Of a stretch of 64,000 nt of DNA, positions 53,181-62,572 are shown piece by piece. The notes beneath the pieces are model-generated. The model did not search any database. It was not told where the DNA came from and saw only the letters and a program-made list of their open reading frames with translations. Origin of the DNA: Akkermansiaceae bacterium UBA4589. GTDB lineage: Bacteria; Verrucomicrobiota; Verrucomicrobiia; Verrucomicrobiales; Akkermansiaceae. The stretch's first letter is position 1; each line of letters starts with the position of its first letter. The DNA lies in contig DGJT01000038.1 of the NCBI GenBank assembly GCA_002387565.1, positions 13,636 to 77,635 on the forward strand, in the 5' to 3' direction. The translations under genes were made by a program, and so were the position numbers.

Positions 53181-54167
53181 ATGAAAATAAAGCTACTTTT
53201 ATTGATAGTTTGCAGTTTAGCTATGTATGGTCGTGCTCAAGATGATACTCAGGAATCAAAGCCAGAACGTCAGGTTTTTGAAGAATTAACTGAAGAGAAA
53301 AAAGAAGCTTTGTTGGGTAACTTATATAACATTTATAATGCCAAAATAGCTGCAAGAGAGGCTAAATTAGCCCAGGCAATCAGCGTACTTCAGGCTAATA
53401 GCTCTAGTGGCGCTTCTGCATTAAGTTTTTTTTATGACTGCTATGAGAAAGTAAAATATCTGGATCAGGGTAAGGATCGTAGTGATTTTAGTGATTGGAA
53501 GGAAAAAAATCATGATAAATACAATACAACAGAATTTAAGACGGGCTTGCAGTGGAATATGCGTTGGTTAATTTTAGAGTTGCGCTCTACAGGTTTTACT
53601 GAGGATTCAGATACTAGTGCTTTTAAATCAGAAGTAGAAGCATTTATGAAAAACTATGTGAGTAACTTAAAGGTTTTTAAAGGAGATTATAAAGGGGTTA
53701 CGGATGGCACATTAAGGAGCTTGGTTTGGGATCTTTATGATATTAGAAGTAATAAGAATTTTAATTTTCCTAAAAGAATTACTGACTATAGCTCTTGGTA
53801 TAAAACGCATCGTATTCAGCCAGCTATTGAAGAGCAAAATTTAAATAATTTAGAAAAATATTGGGATGAATATATGGCCATGGCTCAGTTATCAATGAGA
53901 GCGGAACTAGACGTAGCTGATACTAAAGATTTAGAAGAAACGAAGCTAAAACAGTTTCTCAATGAAACTAAACCAAATTGGCTCATGCAAAAAGCTATGC
54001 AAACTTACACTTTAGGTTACCATGAGAAATCAGTGCGAGATAGCTTTGCTATATTGCAGCAGTACCCTGAGCATCCAGATTATGAAAAATGGTTAGAAAG
54101 ATTGTTGAAAATATTAGACCCAGCGTTTTCGCCTAAAATTGAAGAGCAAAGGGGCCGAAGAAACTAA
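53181..54167 (+). CDS. Exported protein of unknown function
   Basis: A 328-aa protein with a signal peptide (MKIKLLLLIVCSLAMYGRA). The mature part is mostly helical and charged, with a DSFAILQQYPEHPDYEKWLERLLKIL stretch (cited as SFAILQQYPEHPDYEKW) near the end that looks like a TPR helix pair. No known domain was recognised. It lies 28 bp before trmO and the Prc protease gene, and may be periplasmic with Prc. Confidence 0.75.
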   Translation: MKIKLLLLIVCSLAMYGRAQDDTQESKPERQVFEELTEEKKEALLGNLYNIYNAKIAAREAKLAQAISVLQANSSSGASALSFFYDCYEKVKYLDQGKDRSDFSDWKEKNHDKYNTTEFKTGLQWNMRWLILELRSTGFTEDSDTSAFKSEVEAFMKNYVSNLKVFKGDYKGVTDGTLRSLVWDLYDIRSNKNFNFPKRITDYSSWYKTHRIQPAIEEQNLNNLEKYWDEYMAMAQLSMRAELDVADTKDLEETKLKQFLNETKPNWLMQKAMQTYTLGYHEKSVRDSFAILQQYPEHPDYEKWLERLLKILDPAFSPKIEEQRGRRN

Positions 54168-54195
54168 TGGTGACTAAGGAAATAGAACCTAATTC

Positions 54196-54927
54196 ATGAA
54201 GTATGAAATAGAGGCGGTTGCTCATATTAAAACACCGTATAAGCAAAAGTTTGGCACACCACGCCAACCTGGTTTAATTGAAGAGGCTTGGGGTGAAATT
54301 ATTTTTGAAAAAAAATATGCGAATAGAGACGCCTTAAGAGGCTTAGACCAAGTCAGCCATCTGTGGCTTATCTTTCTATTTAATCAAAATCCTAATACTA
54401 ACTGGAGTCCTCTAGTTAGGCCTCCTCGATTGGGAGGTAAAGAAAAAATAGGTTTATGGTCCACAAGAAGTCCTTTTAGACCAAATCCACTAGGCTTGTC
54501 GGTAGTTAAATTAGAAGGAGTCATTGATCATGACAAAACGCTTGCCATTAGAGTCAGTGGTGTTGATTTAGTTGATGGAACTCCTATTTTTGATATTAAA
54601 CCTTACATCAGTTATGCTGACAAAATTAATAATTCTTATTCATGGGCTCAACAAGAACCTAATAGTAAGTATTCAGTCATTGTATCTTCATCATGCGAGA
54701 AATCCTTTAGCCAATTAACCACCCAAGAACAACAGTTGATTATTCGTACTTTAAAGTTAGATCCCAGACCACCTATGCATGATGCACTCGCTAAGAGTAA
54801 GGGTGATGAATGGAAAGAGCGTCAATACCACATGAAAATAATGGATTGGGATATACGTTGGCGCTTAATAAATGCTTCAGATGAGAGTTGTTGTTTTGAA
54901 ATTTTTAGTATAAAAGACCCAGTATGA
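54196..54927 (+). CDS. trmO: TrmO tRNA (t6A37) N6-methyltransferase
   Basis: A 243-aa beta-barrel SAM-dependent methyltransferase modifying t6A37 of tRNA-Thr. The signature is clear: HIKTPYKQKFGTPRQPGL, LDQVSHLWLIFLF and WSTRSPFRPNPLGLSVVKL, then DLVDGTPIFDIKPYI. Its C-terminal extension (DPRPPMHDAL, WDIRWRLI) is the usual TrmO second domain. The stop overlaps the prc start by 4 nt. Confidence 0.92.
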   Translation: MKYEIEAVAHIKTPYKQKFGTPRQPGLIEEAWGEIIFEKKYANRDALRGLDQVSHLWLIFLFNQNPNTNWSPLVRPPRLGGKEKIGLWSTRSPFRPNPLGLSVVKLEGVIDHDKTLAIRVSGVDLVDGTPIFDIKPYISYADKINNSYSWAQQEPNSKYSVIVSSSCEKSFSQLTTQEQQLIIRTLKLDPRPPMHDALAKSKGDEWKERQYHMKIMDWDIRWRLINASDESCCFEIFSIKDPV

Positions 54928-57110
54928 ATCCACTCTTTAAATACATAGGGCTCAGTCTTATTTTAGGATTTTCGTGGGGGTCAGCACAACAAGCGTCCTT
55001 CAAAGAATTAGATGCTATTAGCCAGTATTTAGCTAATTCTTTAGAAAAGTATCATTTTTCAAAAAAATCCATTGAGCAAATTAGTCCGCGAGCTTTTGAT
55101 GCTTACATCGAGAGTTTAGACCCAGCCAAAATCTACTTTTTTCAAGGAGATATTGATTTATTCAAGGATAAATATAGTCATAAAATTCCTGAACTTATAA
55201 AAAAACAAGAATTATCCACTGCCATTTTAGAAATACACAATACCTACGAAAAACGAGTCAAAGCAGTCAGTGAATACATAGATAATCTATTAGAATCTGA
55301 TAATTTTGATTTCACCAAAGATGAAACTTTAGAAATAAAAGATGAGGATAAGTGGCATGCTGACCAATTGGAGAGTCAAGCCTATTTACGCAAGCTGATA
55401 AAATCTAACTATTTAGATGAATATTTAGTAAGAGAAAACCTTAAAAAAACCAACGAGAAGGCTTATAATGAGTTAACTTCGAGCATTAAAGATTTACTAC
55501 AAAAACGTTATAAACGTATCCAGCTAACCTTGGAAAAAGAAACCAATGAGACAAAAATTAATGGATTTTTAAAGGCTCTAGCCATTGCCTTTGATCCGCA
55601 TACGAGCTATTTTGATATCAATGAATGGAAACGCTTCGAATCAAGCATGGCAAACTCATTAGTAGGTATAGGAGCTCTCTTAAGTTCAGATGATAGTGGT
55701 TATTCCAAAGTTTCAGGAATAGTTGTAGGGAGTCCAGCAGACCAGCAAGGTGAACTAGCTTTAGGAGATAAAATCATGGCTGTAGACTCTAAGGCCAATG
55801 GCAATCCTGTAGATATCACCTTTATGCGCTTAGATGCCATCGTAGATTTAATTAGAGGCAAAAAAGGTAGCAAAGTAAGATTAAAAATTAAGTCCACTCA
55901 CGACTCAGCAACGACGGTTAAATGGATAGAAATCACCCGTGATCGTATTGAAATCAAAAATGAATTCGTCAAAGCCGAAATTATTCAAACAAAAGACGAC
56001 AAAAAATTAGCCGTCATTAGTATACCTTCTTTTTATTATGACTTTAACGATCCTAAACTCAGAGTTTCCACACATCTAAAACAGGTTTTAGAGCGCTTAA
56101 GAGATGAAAAAGTCCAAGGTATTTTATTAGATTTGCGCAATAATGGCGGAGGTTATCTAGAAGAGGTAAGAAAGATGGTAGGCTACTTTACTGGCTATAA
56201 TCCTATGTTGCAAATTAAAGACTCTAGAGGAGGGATGCAAGTTTTATCAACGCCATTTTCCAAGGCTATTTATCAAGGACCTTTGGCTGTATTAACCAAT
56301 AAGTTCAGTGCTTCTGCTAGTGAGATTTTAGCTGCAGCATTACAAGACTATGGAAGAGCTGTGATTATTGGAGATGATTCAACCTATGGCAAAGGCACGG
56401 TTCAAGAGGTCAAAAGTTTAGCTAGTGATATGCCATTTTTTTCACCAAAAGCTAAAGCTGGCTTCATGAAGGTCACCATTCAAAAATACTACAGGGTTAA
56501 CGGTTCTTCTGTGCAAAATAAAGGCGTAGTTTCTGACATTGTATTGCCTTCGCGTTTTATTCTCGATGAGTATGGCGAAGCCACACAGGATTACAGCCTA
56601 CCTCATGATATTATACCTCCAGTTGACGGGATCAGCAGTAAATTACAAAAATTAAGTGCTGTAGATTATCTTAGTCAACAGAGCGAGCAGCGCATACAAG
56701 CATCGGAAGACTTTAAGGAGTATGAGTTACTCCGCCAAGAAATGCTTGAACGTGAAGAAAAAACTACTATCTCTTTAAACCTTGCTCAGCGCCAACAAGA
56801 GCAAGCTGAACTTATAGCGAAAGGCGAAAAACGCAAAGAATTACGTAAGCAACGTTATGCACAGCAAAGTGAGACAGATTTAGCGCTTTTTGATATCTAC
56901 AGCTTAAGTATAGAGGATATTAAAACTCCAAACCTACCATTAGCTAACCAAGCGCTAAAGGATGACTACATGAAGCTTCAAAAAACTAAAGATCAAGACG
57001 ATTCTGAACCTGAGCTGCCACATGGCTGGGTTCCTGAAAAACGTGAGGCACTTAATATCCTCATGGATTTAGTAGATTATAATCAACAAAAATTAGCTCT
57101 AGCTCAATAA
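54924..57110 (+). CDS. prc: Prc tail-specific carboxy-terminal protease
   Basis: A 728-aa periplasmic serine protease with a signal peptide (to about residue 22). A long helical N-terminal domain is followed by a PDZ domain (about 245-330: VSGIVVGSPADQQGELALGD). The S41 catalytic core has Ser in NKFSASASEILAAAL (near 466) and Lys in STYGKGTVQ (near 490). A DUF3340-type C-terminal domain completes the Prc/Tsp layout. It degrades proteins with non-polar C-termini and can tune peptidoglycan hydrolases. It overlaps trmO by 4 nt. Confidence 0.93.
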   Translation: MNPLFKYIGLSLILGFSWGSAQQASFKELDAISQYLANSLEKYHFSKKSIEQISPRAFDAYIESLDPAKIYFFQGDIDLFKDKYSHKIPELIKKQELSTAILEIHNTYEKRVKAVSEYIDNLLESDNFDFTKDETLEIKDEDKWHADQLESQAYLRKLIKSNYLDEYLVRENLKKTNEKAYNELTSSIKDLLQKRYKRIQLTLEKETNETKINGFLKALAIAFDPHTSYFDINEWKRFESSMANSLVGIGALLSSDDSGYSKVSGIVVGSPADQQGELALGDKIMAVDSKANGNPVDITFMRLDAIVDLIRGKKGSKVRLKIKSTHDSATTVKWIEITRDRIEIKNEFVKAEIIQTKDDKKLAVISIPSFYYDFNDPKLRVSTHLKQVLERLRDEKVQGILLDLRNNGGGYLEEVRKMVGYFTGYNPMLQIKDSRGGMQVLSTPFSKAIYQGPLAVLTNKFSASASEILAAALQDYGRAVIIGDDSTYGKGTVQEVKSLASDMPFFSPKAKAGFMKVTIQKYYRVNGSSVQNKGVVSDIVLPSRFILDEYGEATQDYSLPHDIIPPVDGISSKLQKLSAVDYLSQQSEQRIQASEDFKEYELLRQEMLEREEKTTISLNLAQRQQEQAELIAKGEKRKELRKQRYAQQSETDLALFDIYSLSIEDIKTPNLPLANQALKDDYMKLQKTKDQDDSEPELPHGWVPEKREALNILMDLVDYNQQKLALAQ

Positions 57111-57122
57111 ATATTGAGCAGT

Positions 57123-57824
57123 ATGATTATGGAAGAAATTGAACAGGCGTATGATAGTATTTGCGAGCGCGTTTCTCAAGCAGCACAAAGATCTGGTAGA
57201 GATACTTCAGATATCAACCTCATTGCTGTGTCGAAGAGGCAGCCATTAGAAAAAATACGTGCACTCAAAGATTTAGGGCATACAGTATTTGCAGAAAGCA
57301 AACAGCAGGAGGGAAGTATCAAAGTTTCTGCTTTGCCTGCAAATTTAGAATGGCACTTTATTGGCGGCATCCAAAAAAACAAGGTCCGTAAAATTCTAGG
57401 TCAATTTAGCACGATTCATAGTGTTCATTCTTTAGAATTAGCGACTTATATGAATCAAGTAGCCTCAGATATGGGCAAGTACCCCAAAGTTTATTTACAG
57501 GTAAATCTAGCTAATGAAGCCTCAAAACAAGGGTTTAGTGTCATAGAAATTCGTGAGTATTGGGATCAACTCCTCGATTTAGATAGATTAGAAATACAGG
57601 GTTTAATGTTAATACCACCCATTGAGGAAGATCCTGAGGCTACACGAGAGTGGTTCATGAAGCTTAGAGAACTAGCACAAGAGCTCAGTGACGCAGTCGG
57701 GATTCCTAGTCTCAAGCTGAGCATGGGGATGAGTCATGACTTTGAAATGGCTATTGAGGAAGGAGCTACAGATATACGTGTAGGGAGTGCCTTGTTTGGT
57801 AAGAGGCTTACAGGTTTACGTTAA
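57123..57824 (+). CDS. YggS/PLPBP pyridoxal-phosphate homeostasis protein
   Basis: A 233-aa single-domain PLP protein with an alanine-racemase-like barrel and no second domain. Motifs are INLIAVSKRQPLEKIRAL (PLP Lys), FAESKQQEG, LEWHFIGGIQKNKVR, YLQVNLANEASKQGF and LSMGMSHDFEMAIEEGATDIRVG, cited as SMGMSHDFEMAIEEG and TDIRVGSALFG. It balances free PLP rather than catalysing a reaction. ATG at 57123 is chosen among TTG 57114, ATG 57123 and ATG 57129. Confidence 0.93.
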   Translation: MIMEEIEQAYDSICERVSQAAQRSGRDTSDINLIAVSKRQPLEKIRALKDLGHTVFAESKQQEGSIKVSALPANLEWHFIGGIQKNKVRKILGQFSTIHSVHSLELATYMNQVASDMGKYPKVYLQVNLANEASKQGFSVIEIREYWDQLLDLDRLEIQGLMLIPPIEEDPEATREWFMKLRELAQELSDAVGIPSLKLSMGMSHDFEMAIEEGATDIRVGSALFGKRLTGLR

Positions 57825-57840
57825 GGTGATACATAATAGT

Positions 57841-58146
57841 ATGAATTTAACAATTACCGACATGACAGCCTTGGGTGATACCCTCGCTCTTAAATGGTCA
57901 GATAATCAAGAAAGCTATTATCAACTCAAAACTCTACGTGATGCATGCCCTTGTGCTCATTGCCAAGGTGAGCCAGATGTCTTAGGCAAAGTAGAAAAGC
58001 CAAGGCTCAAAGAATTGCCAGAGATAGCGTATGAAATAAAAGCCTATGAATTAGTCGGTTCTTATGTGCTTAAAATTACATGGCAAGATAATCATAGTAC
58101 AGGACTCTATAGTTTTAATTACTTACGCCAACTCCCTCAAGTGTAG
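57841..58146 (+). CDS. DUF971 protein
   Basis: A 101-aa protein of the DUF971 family (like the N-terminal domain of gamma-butyrobetaine hydroxylase). Motifs are ALKWSDNQESYYQLKTLRDACPCAHCQGE, cited as WSDNQESYYQLKTLRD and ACPCAHCQGE. The three-Cys site may bind zinc. The C-terminal YVLKITWQDNHSTGLYSF is typical. It is often seen near iron-sulfur assembly genes, but not here. ATG at 57841 lies 16 bp after the YggS stop. Confidence 0.88.
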   Translation: MNLTITDMTALGDTLALKWSDNQESYYQLKTLRDACPCAHCQGEPDVLGKVEKPRLKELPEIAYEIKAYELVGSYVLKITWQDNHSTGLYSFNYLRQLPQV

Positions 58147-58269
58147 CAAAGAGTTATATACCTTTAGTTGATTCAGCTAAGGGGTGTCGTAAAATGAAGT
58201 TTATTATACCGCATGCTTGAGGGTTAATTATCTTGCGCTCTATAAACTTCAAGATAAGATGACAAAATC

Positions 58270-59676
58270 ATGAAGTCAAAAAATATATTTATTGTCTTTT
58301 TTTTAATCATTCACTCTTTATTTGTGTTAGTTCATGGGTCTAGTGTTGAATTACATCAAGGAGACAAAGTCGTTTTCTTTGGGGATTCGATTACTCGAAT
58401 GGGAGCTAGGTCAGGTGGTTATGTAGATATTATTAGTCAAACGATAGCTACAGAAAAGCCAGATATGGCTATCCAAATAATAGGTGCTGGTGTTTCAGGT
58501 AATAAAACTCCAGATTTATTAAGACGTTTAGATAGAGATGTATTAAGTCATAATCCCCAAGTAGTAGTTATTTACATAGGGATTAATGATATTTGGCATT
58601 GGAGTAAGCCTCATCCAGTGACTAAAGAGCCAAGAAAAGGAACAACAGCAGAAGATTACAATAACCATTTAAGAGAACTTGTGGAAAAGATCAAAGCAGC
58701 TAATGCTAGAGTTGTTTTATGCACCCCAACTGTTATTGGTGAAAATTTAGGTAATGAAAACCCTAATAACCAACGGCTTGACCAATATTCTGATATAGTA
58801 AGACAAGTTGCCAAAGAGACAGGCTCTGATCTGATAGATCTACGTCAAATATTCTGTGAGTACTTAATGGAAAATAATACGCTCAATAAAGCGAGGGGTA
58901 TTTTGACAGGTGATAGCGTGCATATGAATGAAGCTGGTAATCAGTTAATTGCGTCTTCGATATTGTCTGAATTTGGAGTAATGCCAGAGCAGCTCCAAAA
59001 AAGCCAGTTAGGCGACCTAGACATCTATCTCTGTATAGGTCAATCTAATATGGCTGGTAGGGCAGCAATCCCTAAAGATGCTCAAGAAGCTCTAGAAAAT
59101 GTCTATCTCTTAGACTTAGAAGATAAATGGACTCCAGCTATAAATCCCATGAATCAATATTCTACGATTAGAAAAGATTTAAAGATGCAGAAACTCAGCC
59201 CATCATACAGCTTTGCACAGAAAATGAGAGACTCTAATAAAAGAGCTATAGGCTTAATTCTGAATGCCAAAGGTGGTTCTAAAATTGAAAGTTGGGAGAA
59301 GGGTGGCACTTTTTTTGATGAAGCCATCCGTAGAGTGAAAGCTGCCCAAGCCCCAGGTATGACCTTAAGAGGTATTATCTGGCACCAAGGTGAGAGTAAC
59401 TATCAAGATGAAGAATATTTAAGTAAATTAGTTCAACTTATTATTGATTTTAGAGCTGAATTAAATGCTCCAGAGCTACCATTTATTGCGGGTCAAATTA
59501 ATAATATTCCTCTTATTAATGATCAGCTAGTATTACTTCCTCAACAATTACCGAATACAGCCTATGTTTCATCAGAAGGTTTAGTCACTAGTGATAAATG
59601 GCATTTTGATACTAAAAGTATTCTAGAGTTAGGCAATAGATATGCTAAGGCCATGCTTAAATTGCAAAAACAGTAG
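58270..59676 (+). CDS. Fusion of SGNH/GDSL hydrolase and sialate O-acetylesterase-type domain
   Basis: A 468-aa exported protein with a signal peptide (about 1-23). The first domain (about 25-240) is an SGNH hydrolase: VFFGDSITRMG (block I Ser), AGVSGNKT (Gly), VIYIGINDIWH (Asn) and DSVHMNEAGN (Asp/His). The second (about 245-465) is a DUF303/SASA-type esterase: IYLCIGQSNMAGRAAI with its Ser, GGSKIESWEKGG and GIIWHQGESNYQ, then KWHFDTKS. Two different esterase active sites in one chain suggest removal of acyl groups from a complex polysaccharide outside the cytoplasm. Confidence 0.88.
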   Translation: MKSKNIFIVFFLIIHSLFVLVHGSSVELHQGDKVVFFGDSITRMGARSGGYVDIISQTIATEKPDMAIQIIGAGVSGNKTPDLLRRLDRDVLSHNPQVVVIYIGINDIWHWSKPHPVTKEPRKGTTAEDYNNHLRELVEKIKAANARVVLCTPTVIGENLGNENPNNQRLDQYSDIVRQVAKETGSDLIDLRQIFCEYLMENNTLNKARGILTGDSVHMNEAGNQLIASSILSEFGVMPEQLQKSQLGDLDIYLCIGQSNMAGRAAIPKDAQEALENVYLLDLEDKWTPAINPMNQYSTIRKDLKMQKLSPSYSFAQKMRDSNKRAIGLILNAKGGSKIESWEKGGTFFDEAIRRVKAAQAPGMTLRGIIWHQGESNYQDEEYLSKLVQLIIDFRAELNAPELPFIAGQINNIPLINDQLVLLPQQLPNTAYVSSEGLVTSDKWHFDTKSILELGNRYAKAMLKLQKQ

Positions 59677-59731
59677 TCTACTACGCAAAACATTTTGACT
59701 TTTAGCAGAGAATAGCGCATTGCTTGCCTAT

Positions 59732-60091
59732 ATGAGTGAGACAGAGACAAATAATTTAGAAAAAGGCAGACAACCCATCGCTGATTTAATGGAGCAATGG
59801 CAGGTCGCCACCAAAGATATTGTGACTGTAGAGGAGATCCCTCAAATTACTTACAAGCAGGTCAAGCGCGCCACAGAAGGCCGAGTACTCACACTGCGCA
59901 TGATGATGAAAATGACGCAAGCGCTCAATATTGTGATTTGGAAGCGTCTTGATCAGGAACAAAGAGAAACTTATTTTGAATACGGCTGGAAACACCTATT
60001 TACATACGCAAAAGGCTATGACGCAGGCTTTGTCGACCCCAATGCTCAACTCATTGAGGAAATCAATTCTCCTGATGACGAGGAAGAATAA
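59732..60091 (+). CDS. Small HTH-like conserved protein
   Basis: A 119-aa protein. Residues about 12-66 (IADLMEQWQVATKDIV, ITYKQVKRATEGRVLTLRMMMKM) read like a divergent helix-turn-helix, similar to small proteins I recall from Opitutae. An aromatic segment (YFEYGWKHLFTYAKGYDAGF) and an acidic tail (SPDDEEE) follow. The ATG at 59732 is preferred to a TTG at 59720. The function is unknown; it could be a nucleoid or regulatory protein. Confidence 0.7.
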   Translation: MSETETNNLEKGRQPIADLMEQWQVATKDIVTVEEIPQITYKQVKRATEGRVLTLRMMMKMTQALNIVIWKRLDQEQRETYFEYGWKHLFTYAKGYDAGFVDPNAQLIEEINSPDDEEE

Positions 60092-60144
60092 ATAAGCAAG
60101 ATACTCATTATTCAATCTTACTGCATAATGATTCATATTTTTTC

Positions 60145-61284
60145 ATGATGATAGTCATCGTAGGTCAGGGATTATTAGGCACACTCTTAGCATGGGAATT
60201 CATCCAGCGTGGTTACACTTCAGATGATTTAATCATTATTGATAAACCTGAGCCTCAAGGAGCTTGGCAAGTAGGAGCGGGTATTATAAACAGTATTTTT
60301 GGGCAATCCATGAATATCAGTGAAAGGCTCAGTGATTTCTATCCCGTAGCTTTAGAAACTTACCAGAGAATTAGCCAGATTTTAACCACTAATAGAGCTA
60401 ATCTCAATACAGCTCATAGTTTTTACAACGAATGCGGAATGGTGCGCTGTCTCACAAGCACAAAACAAGTCGAACGCTGGCATAATCGTAAAAGCCATTA
60501 CCCTGAGCGTTATCAACCATGGTTGAGCTCAGAGAGTGAACTCCAACTAGATCACAGGCTAGCTGACCTGCAGACTTACTTTAAAGAGCCTTTGTTAGGT
60601 ATAGTAAGTTGTACAGGAGGTTGGGTGGATATGGTGAATCTCATCAATAAGAGTCGCGTATACTTTAAAGAGCAAGGTTACTACAAAGAGCAGCAAGTAA
60701 GCGCCTCAGATATACAAACATGGCAACGGGGTGAAACAGCGCTAGGTATTCATGCTGATAAAGCTCATCATATCATCCTTGCGCAAGGCTTAGATGGGCT
60801 ACAGGCACAAGAGTCACCGTTTGGTCAGCATCGCTCTGCACTTGGTGAAATCCTGACATTAAAAATTGAAAATAGTGATGTCAATACTATCCTTAATTGG
60901 GGGCCATGGTTGTTACCTATCAATCCAGATAAGCAGCTCTATCGATTTGGAGCTACTTACGATTGGAATTGGAGAGATAACCTAACTCCTCAAAACCGTC
61001 AACAACCGCTGGAGTCTTTGGCTCCTAGTCAGCAAGGCAGAGACGAATTAGAGTGTCGGTTACAAGAGCAAACCAATTTTGATTACCAAGTGCTCAATCA
61101 TCAAGTCGGTATCCGACCTATAGTGAGGAGGAGTCAACCTGTCGTGAAGCAACTCACTAATAAAGTCATAGCGATTAATGGTTTGGGTTCCAAAGGTACC
61201 TTGTATGCACCCAAACTAGCTAGTGATATAGTCACTCACCTTCTTGAGCAGCAGACTTTAGATGATTGGTATAAAATGTCATAA
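60145..61284 (+). CDS. FAD-dependent oxidoreductase (DAO family)
   Basis: A 379-aa flavoprotein with the N-terminal dinucleotide motif IVIVGQGLLGTLLAWEF (about 2-18) and the second strand IIIDKPEPQGAWQVGAG. The C-terminal GIRPIVRRSQPVV and INGLGSKGTLYAPKLA are the usual FAD-closing region of D-amino-acid-oxidase-like enzymes such as MnmC-C, ThiO and DadA. The substrate is not clear. It is flanked by short intergenic gaps. Confidence 0.85.
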   Translation: MMIVIVGQGLLGTLLAWEFIQRGYTSDDLIIIDKPEPQGAWQVGAGIINSIFGQSMNISERLSDFYPVALETYQRISQILTTNRANLNTAHSFYNECGMVRCLTSTKQVERWHNRKSHYPERYQPWLSSESELQLDHRLADLQTYFKEPLLGIVSCTGGWVDMVNLINKSRVYFKEQGYYKEQQVSASDIQTWQRGETALGIHADKAHHIILAQGLDGLQAQESPFGQHRSALGEILTLKIENSDVNTILNWGPWLLPINPDKQLYRFGATYDWNWRDNLTPQNRQQPLESLAPSQQGRDELECRLQEQTNFDYQVLNHQVGIRPIVRRSQPVVKQLTNKVIAINGLGSKGTLYAPKLASDIVTHLLEQQTLDDWYKMS

Positions 61285-61366
61285 TCTGTTTTAATTCTTA
61301 ATTAATTAAGTGGACGTTTGACATCATTTGGCTTAATAATTGTTTTACTCAAACAACATCATATTC

Positions 61367-62392
61367 ATGGATATATTTATTTGGCTTGGAATTTTAGTCT
61401 GTATTTCACATTCAGCTATGTTTTCTGGAGCAAACTTAGCCTTTTTCTCTCTTGGACGCATGAGACTAGAGGCAGAAGTAGAAAAAGGGAGCCAAGCGGC
61501 TTTAAAAATTCTTAAGTTACGTAACGATTCTAATTTACTCCTTTGTACGATTCTTTGGGGTAATGTCAGCGCTAACGTATTACTCTCCTTATTAAGTGAA
61601 AGTATATTTGCTGGAGTTGGTGGTTTTTTATTCTCTACTGTGGGTATTACCTTTTTTGGTGAGATTATTCCTCAAGCTTATTTCTCTCGTCATGCGATTA
61701 AGGTTGGAGCGTTGTTATCACCTATTATCAGATTTTATCAAATCTTACTCTTTCCGGTGGCCAAAGGGTGTTCGTTAATTCTCGATGCCTGGATGGGGCG
61801 TGAGGGACTGACCTTTTTCCACGAAAGAGATATTGAAATTATTTTAGAAAAGCACATACATGAAACATCCTCAGAAATTAGCGCAAACGAAGGGCAAGGC
61901 GCGCTGAATTTTCTAGATCTGGATGACCGCGCAATATCAGCAGAAGGCAATGAAATTAGAGAGGAGACGATGTACCAATTTCCTAAGAAGTTAGATTTAG
62001 TCATCTTACCTGATTTAGACAGCCCAGAGGGGGAATCTTTTATTCAAAGTCTCAAAACTCACCCATCAGCATGGGCGATTATTCAGGATTTAGAGCATAA
62101 CCCCGTATTAGTTCTAGACACCAGTCGTTTTCTCACAGCCTTGTTTATTGAGGGCAAAACTGTTGATGCCTATCAATTCTGTCATCGCCCTATTATTGTC
62201 ACCAGCAGTAAAACCCACCTAGACTCAGTATTGGGGGAATTTGTCGTAGAAGCCGAAAACAGACACGACCTAGTTGTAGACCGTGATGTAGTCCTCTACT
62301 GGACAGGAGACCACAAGCGCATCATTACAGGTGCAGATATTTTTGGTAGATTACTCAAGGGTATTGCCAAACGTGAGCCAAAACCCTTGTAA
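61367..62392 (+). CDS. DUF21 (CNNM/CorC-like) membrane protein
   Basis: A 341-aa protein with three or four hydrophobic segments in the first 150 residues forming a CNNM transmembrane domain (FSGANLAFFSLGRMRLE, ILWGNVSANVLLSLL, TFFGEIIPQAYFSRHA). The C-terminal part looks like two weak CBS repeats (about 185-325). CNNM proteins export magnesium or related ions. The start is moved to ATG 61367 because the upstream TTG adds only a short non-conserved extension. Confidence 0.82.
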   Translation: MDIFIWLGILVCISHSAMFSGANLAFFSLGRMRLEAEVEKGSQAALKILKLRNDSNLLLCTILWGNVSANVLLSLLSESIFAGVGGFLFSTVGITFFGEIIPQAYFSRHAIKVGALLSPIIRFYQILLFPVAKGCSLILDAWMGREGLTFFHERDIEIILEKHIHETSSEISANEGQGALNFLDLDDRAISAEGNEIREETMYQFPKKLDLVILPDLDSPEGESFIQSLKTHPSAWAIIQDLEHNPVLVLDTSRFLTALFIEGKTVDAYQFCHRPIIVTSSKTHLDSVLGEFVVEAENRHDLVVDRDVVLYWTGDHKRIITGADIFGRLLKGIAKREPKPL

Positions 62393-62444
62393 AACAAAGA
62401 TTTTAAGGGATTAATAATCCTCATATAGCCTGTATTGAGACCTT

Positions 62445-62462
62445 GTGTTACATCATTGTAAC
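62445..62462 (+). promoter_or_regulatory. Possible Pho box upstream of the porin
   Basis: GTGTTAC (62445-62451) and TTGTAAC (62456-62462) are 7-bp direct repeats separated by 4 bp, the 11-bp period of PhoB-type sites. They lie 111 bp before an OprP/OprO-family porin. The likeness to the consensus is moderate and the distance is long. Confidence 0.35.
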
Positions 62463-62572
62463 TAACCATAGGTTGAACCTTCCTAAATAAGTGCTAGGTT
62501 GACCTCGTGATGATTAAGAAGACTGGTGACAGTCACTTGCTTATGAATCCAATTATTTAACTCATTATAACT

